In this document: in pieces, positions 1 through 5,126 of the stretch
How positions within the stretch are numbered: the stretch's first letter is position 1
Layout: the number at the start of each line of letters is the position of its first letter
Assembly: GCA_002337215.1 (NCBI GenBank)
Contig: DDFO01000058.1
Location: forward strand, 53,700 to 62,012
Origin: Phycisphaerales bacterium UBA1926
Lineage (GTDB): Bacteria; Planctomycetota; Phycisphaerae; Phycisphaerales; UBA1924
Reading direction: 5' to 3'
DNA: 8,313 nt
The notes under the pieces: model-generated
What the model was told of the DNA's origin: nothing
Seen by the model: the letters and a program-made list of their open reading frames with translations, nothing else
Database searches by the model: none
Program-made: the position numbers and the translations under genes

Positions 1-349
1 GAGCCACGATCGCCACCGTCGGTGCCGGGGTGGCGTTGCACTATCCCAGATTTTCTATCCGATGCCAAATCGATGATCGAATCGCCAAGGCGGCACGCGG
101 TCAGCCACCGTGGGCATCGATATTCTCGGAACTGATTCGAAACAGACCGCCTGCTCACTCCAACGGGCCAAACGCCGGCAAATCACGCGTTGCCCACCCC
201 GATACGCACAGAAATCCGGGTGGGTTCTCGCGGGGACGGCGCCGAGTTCCCGCAAGGTCTCTGATCGCGCTCGAGCCAGCTTTCTGAGCCAGCACTCGGA
301 TTGGCCCCGCGTCTGTTCAAACTGCTCACATGCATCAGGCCGCCCCCGG
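1..349. other. Leading region with no supported gene
   Basis: No convincing gene is seen here. Frame 3 on the + strand is open from the window edge to a stop at 285-287. Its first residues (ATIATVGAGVAL) resemble the end of a membrane helix, but what follows is arginine-rich and low in complexity and does not look like a protein. Minus-strand frames are also open only in the way any GC-rich DNA is. By eye the base composition is lower in GC than the neighbouring coding DNA, which fits an intergenic region. I see no tRNA, no repeat array and no clear terminator. Confidence 0.5.
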
Positions 350-355
350 TAGCAT
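350..355 (+). promoter_or_regulatory. Candidate -10 box (TAGCAT) for a leaderless transporter mRNA
   Basis: The hexamer TAGCAT ends 6 nt before the GTG start at 362, a distance that would put the transcription start on or next to the start codon. There is no Shine-Dalgarno in the preceding bases. No good -35 element is seen 16-18 nt upstream. Three other genes in the window carry the same TANNNT arrangement, which is the main support. Confidence 0.5.
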
Positions 356-361
356 GCCCGC

Positions 362-1711
362 GTGGAAGCGTCGTGCCATGAGCCGGGGGTGGAAGAACCG
401 CAGATTGGCGCCGTATCCCGTTGCGTCAAGGCATTGGGACCCGGGATCCTGTTCGCCGGTGCCGCGATCGGGGTAAGCCATCTCGTCCAAGCCACGCGGG
501 CCGGTGCCGTGTACGGCCTGTCCCTCATCGGCCTCGTCCTGCTCGCCCACGCCATGAAACTCCCCGCGATGCTGTTCGGCCCGCGCTACGCGGCGGCGAC
601 CGGGACCTCGCTCCTCCAGGGCTACCGCCGGCAGGGCACGCACGCGATTATCGCGTTCTCGATCATCACGCTCGGAACCATGTTCACGATCCAGGCGGCA
701 GTCACCCTCGTCACCGCGGCGATCGTGCAGGGGGTCCTGATCGGCCCCGTGCTCGGTCTGGATCTTCCGCTCTGGGTGGTGTCCGCGGGCGTTCTCGGTC
801 TCTGTGCGATGCTGATCGGCGTCGGCGGCTTCGGCTGGCTCGACGGCGTACTCAAGGTGCTCATGGGCATTATGGCAATCACCACCTTCGTCGCCGCCGG
901 GCTCGCCCTCCCCGGTCTGCTCGAACAAGGCCTGCCGGTGCTTCCGTCGATCCCGAACGACGCAGCATCCAGGGCGGCCCTGATCGCGTTCGTTGTCGCC
1001 CTCGCCGGATGGATGCCCGCCCCGCTCGATATCTCCGTCTGGCACTCGCTCTGGACGCTCGCCCGCGAGAAGCAGACGCACCACGCCCCGACACGACGCG
1101 AGGCCGGGTTCGACTTCGGAGTCGGCTACGCGCTCTGCGTGCTGCTCGCGCTCGGGTTCCTCGTCCTCGGAGCCGCGGAGATGCACGGGTCGGATGTCGC
1201 CCCGGCGGCCTCGTCGAGCGCCTTCGCGACCCAGCTCATCGATCTCTACACCGCGTCGTTCGGCGCGTGGGTCCGCCCGATCATCGCGGCCTGCGCCATC
1301 GCGGTGATGTTCTCAACGACACTCACGGTACTCGACGCCCTACCCCGGACGATCGTCGTTCTCGCCCGACGCTTCGCGACCGACGAACTGAAGCAGGACC
1401 CGGACCGTCCCACGCGGGAGCTCTGCCGGACGCGGGGCTACTGGGCGGCGCTGCTCATCATCGTCGGCGGAGCGCTCTGGATCATCGCGGGGGTGGGCGG
1501 GGCAGGGTTCCGAAGCCTCATCGATCTTGCGACCACCCTGAGTTTTCTCGGCACGCCCCTCCTCGCGTGGTTCAATCACCGCGCGATAACCGGCCCCGAG
1601 ATCAGGACCGCCGATCGGCCGGGCGCGGCTATGCGGCTCTGGAGTTGGGCGGGCATCGTGTTCTGGGCGGTCTTCGCGGGCGTCTATCTTTGGACGCGGG
1701 CGACCGGGTGA
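362..1711 (+). CDS. Nramp-superfamily-like divalent metal/ion transporter
   Basis: A 449-residue polytopic inner-membrane protein with about 11 hydrophobic segments, matching Nramp size. Residues 26-40 (GPGILFAGAAIGVSH) align with Nramp helix 1, and residues 214-224 (AGWMPAPLDIS) with the metal-binding part of helix 6. Other conserved-looking stretches are FGPRYAAATG (72-81) and DISVWHSLWTL (223-233), which I recall from a bacterial subgroup usually annotated as Nramp family divalent metal transporters. The canonical DPGN of helix 1 reads GVSH here and MPH of helix 6 reads MPA, so only the methionine and proline remain and the substrate is uncertain. The GTG at 362 is the first start after an in-frame stop at 350-352 and lies 6 nt after a TAGCAT box. 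GTG at 389 is the alternative. It probably heads a short operon with the next two genes. Confidence 0.8.
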   Translation: MEASCHEPGVEEPQIGAVSRCVKALGPGILFAGAAIGVSHLVQATRAGAVYGLSLIGLVLLAHAMKLPAMLFGPRYAAATGTSLLQGYRRQGTHAIIAFSIITLGTMFTIQAAVTLVTAAIVQGVLIGPVLGLDLPLWVVSAGVLGLCAMLIGVGGFGWLDGVLKVLMGIMAITTFVAAGLALPGLLEQGLPVLPSIPNDAASRAALIAFVVALAGWMPAPLDISVWHSLWTLAREKQTHHAPTRREAGFDFGVGYALCVLLALGFLVLGAAEMHGSDVAPAASSSAFATQLIDLYTASFGAWVRPIIAACAIAVMFSTTLTVLDALPRTIVVLARRFATDELKQDPDRPTRELCRTRGYWAALLIIVGGALWIIAGVGGAGFRSLIDLATTLSFLGTPLLAWFNHRAITGPEIRTADRPGAAMRLWSWAGIVFWAVFAGVYLWTRATG

Positions 1712-1771
1712 GCGTTCGATTCCGTTTCGCCGATCTGTGCGTGCGGGGAACAAAATTCAGGAAAACAGCCG

Positions 1772-2098
1772 ATGAGCGAGTTCCACTACAGCGTGACGGC
1801 GACACTCCCAGACGAAGCAACCGCGGGGCGGTTTATCGCCTGGCTCGCCGAAGGGCATATCGCCGATGTCGTCCGCGCGGGGGCGCTCCGGGGTCGGCTG
1901 ATCCGGTTGGACGCCGACGAACCCGGCGCGATCCGGGTCGAAGCGCAATACGCCTTCGCGGACCGGCGAGCGTACGTCGCCTACTGCGATGGGCCCGCCG
2001 TGGCGCTCCGCGCCGAGGGGATCGAGAAATTCGGCGACGCGGGTGTCCAGTTCGAGCGACGAACAGGCGAGGTGCTTGTTTCGATCGCGGATTCGTGA
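1772..2098 (+). CDS. DUF4286 family small protein
   Basis: A 108-residue soluble protein with the pattern of DUF4286: an N-terminal beta strand (FHYSVTATL), a helix containing FIAWLAEGHIADVV (about 21-34), a strand with the arginine/leucine core (GRLIRLDAD), a VEAQYAFADRRAYVAY segment (about 56-71), and a C-terminal ALRAEGIEKFGDAGVQFERR block (about 78-97). The family is a ferredoxin-like alpha/beta fold of unknown function, and nothing here adds a specific role. The ATG is preceded by AGGA at 1759-1762, 9 nt upstream. The gene starts 60 nt after the transporter stop with no visible promoter or terminator between, so co-transcription is likely. The family assignment is from recognised sequence pattern, not a search. 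Confidence 0.75.
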   Translation: MSEFHYSVTATLPDEATAGRFIAWLAEGHIADVVRAGALRGRLIRLDADEPGAIRVEAQYAFADRRAYVAYCDGPAVALRAEGIEKFGDAGVQFERRTGEVLVSIADS

Positions 2099-2178
2099 TC
2101 TACTGGGCTCAAGCCGACTCGGGGTCATCTCGGATCGGGCACTTGGCTCGGCCTGCTCGGCGGGCGGGAAAGGACACC

Positions 2179-2553
2179 ATGAGCGATGGCCCTGTCACCG
2201 TTTTTCGAAGCACCAACGAGGCCGTCTACCAGCCCCTCGTCGCGGCGATGAACAACGCCGGCATCCGAGCCCGCGCGATGGACACCGCTCAGGCAGGGCT
2301 GCGGTGGGACGTGCAGGTCATCTCTCCCGTCGAGGTCTGGGTGCCCGCCGACGACGTCGCCGCCGCCCATCTCTTCATCGCGGAACACTTTGTCGATCAC
2401 CCGGGTGGGGCCGAGGCGTTCGGCTGGACCGGGCCCGACCATCGAACGGACCGAAACTCCGGCGTGTACCGCGTGTTCTATCTCGTCGCGAGCGCGGCGA
2501 TGTTGATCGCGGGCATCGCGATAGTCGTAAGCCGGTTGGCAACGCGCGTCTGA
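2179..2553 (+). CDS. DUF2007-like protein with C-terminal membrane helix
   Basis: A 124-residue protein. Residues 5-70 resemble the DUF2007 (putative signal transducing) fold: a strand (VTVFRS), a helix (NEAVYQPLVAAMNNAGIRARA, about 13-33) and the typical VEVWVPADDVAAAHLFIAEH strand-helix end (51-70). DUF2007 domains are small and of unproven function; the signalling label is only a family name. Residues 97-118 (YRVFYLVASAAMLIAGIAIVV) form one hydrophobic helix, so the protein is probably tail-anchored with the domain in the cytoplasm. The start at 2179 is chosen because AAGGA lies 4 nt before it and the domain begins directly after. It starts 80 nt after the DUF4286 gene and ends 36 nt before gcvT. 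Its role next to a transporter is unknown. Confidence 0.75.
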   Translation: MSDGPVTVFRSTNEAVYQPLVAAMNNAGIRARAMDTAQAGLRWDVQVISPVEVWVPADDVAAAHLFIAEHFVDHPGGAEAFGWTGPDHRTDRNSGVYRVFYLVASAAMLIAGIAIVVSRLATRV

Positions 2554-2577
2554 CGGCGGGACCCGCCCTTCGCTGCA

Positions 2578-2583
2578 TATCCT
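2578..2583 (+). promoter_or_regulatory. Candidate -10 box (TATCCT) for leaderless gcvT mRNA
   Basis: TATCCT ends 6 nt before the ATG at 2590. No Shine-Dalgarno is present in the 36-nt gap after the preceding gene. The spacing matches three other boxes in this window. A partial -35 match (CTGACG at 2550-2555) lies at a 22-nt spacing, too far to be convincing. If real, gcvT is transcribed independently of the upstream cluster. Confidence 0.5.
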
Positions 2584-2589
2584 GTGGTC

Positions 2590-3729
2590 ATGACCACAAC
2601 CGCCCTCCACAAAAGCCCCATCCACGAGTTCCACGAGTCCCAGAATGCCCAGATGGTGGACTTCGCCGGCTGGGAGATGCCGATCAAGTACGCCGGCATC
2701 GTCGCCGAGCACAACCAGGTCCGCAACTCGGCCGGCATGTTCGACGTCAGCCACATGGGCCGGCTCGAGATCAAGGGCCTCCACGCCAAAAGGCTCCTTG
2801 AGCACACCTGCACCCGCGTCGTTGGCTCGATGCAGGAAGGCCAGTGCCGATACTCGTTCATGTGCAACCCGCACGGCGGTGTGCTCGACGACGTCATCGT
2901 CATGCGGATGGACGACGACGAGTTCCTGGTCGTCGTCAACGCGTCCAACCGCGAGAAGATCATCCCCCATCTGGGCGAGGTCGTCGCCCGCCGGGAGTTC
3001 AAGGTCACCGTCACCGACAAGACCTTCAAGACCGCGATGCTCGCAGCCCAGGGCCCCAGGGTGATGGAGCTGATCTCGGGAGTCAGCAAAGAGATCCCGA
3101 CGCTCAAGAAGTTCCGGTTCCTCACCAAGAACCTGCTCGTTCTCAAGCTCGTCGTGAGCCGAACGGGCTACACCGGTGAAGACGGTGTCGAGGTCATCCT
3201 CCCCGCCTCGGGTGTCAACATGGCGATGAAGCTCCTGATGAAGGACATCGATCCGAACGCCGACGACGCCCCGATGAAGCCCGCGGGGCTCGGTGCCCGC
3301 GACACGCTCCGTCTGGAAGCCGGCATGCCCCTCTACGGCCACGAGCTCGGGGAAGATATCTCCGCCCTCGCCTGCGGCTTCAACTTTGCCATCGCCCTCA
3401 ACAAGAACGAAGAGGAGCACGGCGAGACGTTCATCGGCCAGGACGCACTGCAGAAGATCGCCGACGCCGGCGGCCCCGAACTCACCCTCGTCGGCCTTGA
3501 GATCGATGGCAAGCGGACCGCCCGCCAGGGGATGCCTGTCCTCGATGGTTCGGGTGAAAAAATCGGCGACGTCACCAGCGGGTGCATGAGCCCCACGCTC
3601 GGCAAATCGATCGCGATGGCGTACGTGCGCACGGGAGCGCTCGAAGACGGCGCGGTGTGTGTGGTCGACGCGGGCCGGGCACAACTCGAAGCCAAACGCG
3701 TGCCGCTGCCGTTCTACAAGCGATCGTGA
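2590..3729 (+). CDS. gcvT: Aminomethyltransferase, glycine cleavage system T protein
   Basis: A 379-residue cytoplasmic enzyme, the usual length for GcvT. It takes the aminomethyl group from lipoyl-GcvH, passes the methylene to tetrahydrofolate to give 5,10-methylene-THF, and releases ammonia. Family motifs are intact and in order: MVDFAGWEMPIKY (22-34), FDVSHMGR (51-58), GGVLDDVIV (96-104) with the aspartate pair that matches the catalytic Asp101 of the E. coli enzyme, RTGYTGEDG (191-199) and GLGARDTLRLEAGMPLYGHE (233-252), then the C-terminal barrel domain with GDVTSGCMSPTLGKSIAMAYV. The ATG at 2590 is preferred to the in-frame GTG at 2584 because it begins just before the conserved domain and sits 6 nt after a TATCCT box. 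gcvH and gcvP are not in this window. Its 3' end converges on the membrane protein gene, 15 nt apart. Confidence 0.97.
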   Translation: MTTTALHKSPIHEFHESQNAQMVDFAGWEMPIKYAGIVAEHNQVRNSAGMFDVSHMGRLEIKGLHAKRLLEHTCTRVVGSMQEGQCRYSFMCNPHGGVLDDVIVMRMDDDEFLVVVNASNREKIIPHLGEVVARREFKVTVTDKTFKTAMLAAQGPRVMELISGVSKEIPTLKKFRFLTKNLLVLKLVVSRTGYTGEDGVEVILPASGVNMAMKLLMKDIDPNADDAPMKPAGLGARDTLRLEAGMPLYGHELGEDISALACGFNFAIALNKNEEEHGETFIGQDALQKIADAGGPELTLVGLEIDGKRTARQGMPVLDGSGEKIGDVTSGCMSPTLGKSIAMAYVRTGALEDGAVCVVDAGRAQLEAKRVPLPFYKRS

Positions 3730-3744
3730 GCCGCCCCGGTTCGG

Positions 3745-4317
3745 TCAGTGTCGCCCGGATCGCTTGACCCGATCGGCTCGCTTCGCCTGAATCCGCAGCT
3801 TCTTCTCCCGCACCGCGTGGTCATCGAAGGTGCCTGTCCGCAAGCCCCAGATCGTGTGGAGCGTCCGCGTCACCGCGAGCCCAGCGGGGTACGCGATCAG
3901 GACCGCCCACGCCGGGTGGAGGCCCACACGCTGCAGCCACTCGGTCCCGACGACCGCGATGAGGTAATAGAGCGGGCTCAGCACCGCCCGCTCGAGCTGC
4001 ACGCGAGCGGTGTCCTCGAGGTGGGGCGGCGCGGCCGCGCCCAGTTCCATCTGCTCCTTCGTGGTCTTCCCGTCCACGGGCCGCCAGTGGTTCGCGATCC
4101 AGTGCAGCCCCGCGAAGATCGTAACATCGAGGATCAGATCAGCGACCAGCGAGAACGCGGTGTAGCCCCAGGTGGGCCAGTGCTGTGCGAAGGGGTGCTT
4201 GATGAGCCAGATGAGACCGACGACGATCGCCGTCGACCCCAGGCCTGCGGCGATCACGTTCGCGTTGATGTTGATCACACGCTTGCGCTGGTAGAGGCGA
4301 AAGAGTCGGCCCGGCAT
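3745..4317 (-). CDS. Conserved-looking four-helix membrane protein, unknown function
   Basis: A 190-residue protein I do not recognise. It starts with a basic patch (RLFRLYQRKR, 4-13), then hydrophobic segments at about 19-39 (with LGSTAIVVGLIWLI), 52-73 (including FSLVADLILDVTIFAGLHWIA), 112-126 and 134-155, and ends in a highly basic tail (REKKLRIQAKRADRVKRSGRH, from 170). The hydrophilic loop at about 79-110 contains the sequence TTKEQMELG. The layout suggests an inner-membrane protein with both ends cytoplasmic. A longer reading frame upstream to 4464 exists, but its first 49 residues are arginine-rich shadow of the methyltransferase gene, so ATG 4317 is chosen; a TAGCAT box lies 5 nt before it. 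A GGGGGG run about 12 nt upstream is a poor but possible ribosome site. It follows the methyltransferase gene by 8 nt on the same strand. Confidence 0.75.
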   Translation of the reverse strand: MPGRLFRLYQRKRVININANVIAAGLGSTAIVVGLIWLIKHPFAQHWPTWGYTAFSLVADLILDVTIFAGLHWIANHWRPVDGKTTKEQMELGAAAPPHLEDTARVQLERAVLSPLYYLIAVVGTEWLQRVGLHPAWAVLIAYPAGLAVTRTLHTIWGLRTGTFDDHAVREKKLRIQAKRADRVKRSGRH

Positions 4318-4322
4318 CGAGG

Positions 4323-4328
4323 ATGCTA
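4323..4328 (-). promoter_or_regulatory. Candidate -10 box (TAGCAT) overlapping the methyltransferase stop codon
   Basis: Read on the minus strand, TAGCAT ends 5 nt before the ATG at 4317. Its first three bases are the TAG stop of the methyltransferase gene (4326-4328). It is identical to the box before the transporter. No clear -35 element is seen. If functional, the membrane protein gene can be transcribed separately from the methyltransferase gene, as a leaderless message. Confidence 0.42.
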
Positions 4329-5126
4329 TCCCCCCGCCCGGGGGTGCCGAACCGCACCGAGCCGACCGTTTGCGATCGCGACGGCATCGGGGTTTCGGTC
4401 GCACCCGAACCCGAGCCGCTTGGCCGCCGTTGCCGCGACCAGCGTCGTCCCCGACCCGCAGCACGGGTCGACGACCGTCCCGTTCTCAGGGCAGCAGGCG
4501 CGCACAAGCACGTCCAGCAGCGCGAGCGGCTTCTGGGTCGGGTAGCCCGACCGCTCGCTCGCCATGTTGTTGATCGCCGGGATATCGAGCACGTCCGTGG
4601 CTTTCTTGAGCTCGCCCTTCATCCGGTTGCTCGTCGCGGGGACCATGGGCGGGTCAAAGTAGTAGCGGTCGGGGTCGAGCGCGTAAAACAGGATGTCGTC
4701 GTGCTTACGCGCGAAGCGGCGGGGGGACGACCCGCCGAGCCCATACGACCAGATCAGGTGGTTCACGAACCGGTCGGGGCCCAGCAGTTCGTCGAGCAGC
4801 AGCCGGGCGTGGTGGCTCGTGCGCCAATCGACGTGCAGCAGGACCGCGCCGGTCGGTTTCATCGCCGGCAGCGTCGCGACGAAGCGATCACGGAGCCAGC
4901 CCACCCAATCCGCTGTGGTCGAGAACGTGTCCTCATACGAGGGCGCCGATCCCCCTGCGTTCGTGCGCGATCGGCCCCGCTGGGTCTTCCCGGTGTTGAA
5001 CGGCGGGTCGGCGTAGAGCAGGTCGATCGATCCGGGCGTGAGCGTGCGCACGAACGACAACCAGTCGTCGAGGACAACGGTGCCGGTCTCGGTGGTTTCA
5101 GCCGCAGGGCGAGCCGGTGAGGGCAT
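4326..5126 (-). CDS. Site-specific DNA methyltransferase (N6-adenine or N4-cytosine), beta class
   Basis: A 266-residue protein of the N6_N4_Mtase family that transfers a methyl group from S-adenosylmethionine to an exocyclic amino group of DNA. The catalytic motif IV comes first (YADPPFNTGK, 38-47). The SAM-binding motif I is near the C-terminus (VVDPCCGSGTT, 218-228), preceded by the usual YPTQKP (195-200). This order defines the beta class. GAVLLHVDWRTSHHARLLLDEL (93-114), IWSYGLGG (125-132) and RFARKHDDILFYALD (137-151) match a widespread solitary methyltransferase group. Target sequence and base cannot be read from the protein. A TTG at 5141 is in frame, but ATG 5126 is preferred because a TACCCT box lies 6 nt before it. 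The start overlaps the end of the FG-GAP gene by 29 nt. No restriction endonuclease is next to it, so it may be an orphan methyltransferase. Confidence 0.92.
   Translation of the reverse strand: MPSPARPAAETTETGTVVLDDWLSFVRTLTPGSIDLLYADPPFNTGKTQRGRSRTNAGGSAPSYEDTFSTTADWVGWLRDRFVATLPAMKPTGAVLLHVDWRTSHHARLLLDELLGPDRFVNHLIWSYGLGGSSPRRFARKHDDILFYALDPDRYYFDPPMVPATSNRMKGELKKATDVLDIPAINNMASERSGYPTQKPLALLDVLVRACCPENGTVVDPCCGSGTTLVAATAAKRLGFGCDRNPDAVAIANGRLGAVRHPRAGG

Noticed and set aside
30..287. 85-codon + strand frame in the leading region, possibly the end of an upstream gene
   Set aside because: The frame is open to the window edge and its first residues look membrane-like, but the bulk is arginine-rich with no motif. 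Without upstream sequence it cannot be supported.
335..1186. 283-codon minus-strand frame opposite the transporter
   Set aside because: Highly charged, low-complexity composition typical of an antisense shadow. The + strand encodes a clear membrane protein.
421..2553. 710-codon + strand frame running through the transporter and DUF4286 genes
   Set aside because: Only its last 124 codons (from 2179) look like a protein. The rest is arginine- and proline-rich shadow of the transporter in another frame.
2555..2567. GGCGGG/CCCGCC dyad after the DUF2007-like gene as a terminator
   Set aside because: The single-base spacer leaves at most five pairs around three bases, and no T-run follows. It is common in DNA of this composition.
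2125..3684. Long minus-strand open frame (519 codons) opposite gcvT
   Set aside because: It mirrors the codons of a clear gcvT gene and is rich in Asp, Glu, Arg, His and Val, as expected for the antisense frame of a GC-rich gene. No family motifs are seen.
362..5126. A linked defence or restriction-modification system
   Set aside because: Only the methyltransferase fits. No nuclease, helicase, phage or mobile-element gene is present, so a system cannot be claimed.
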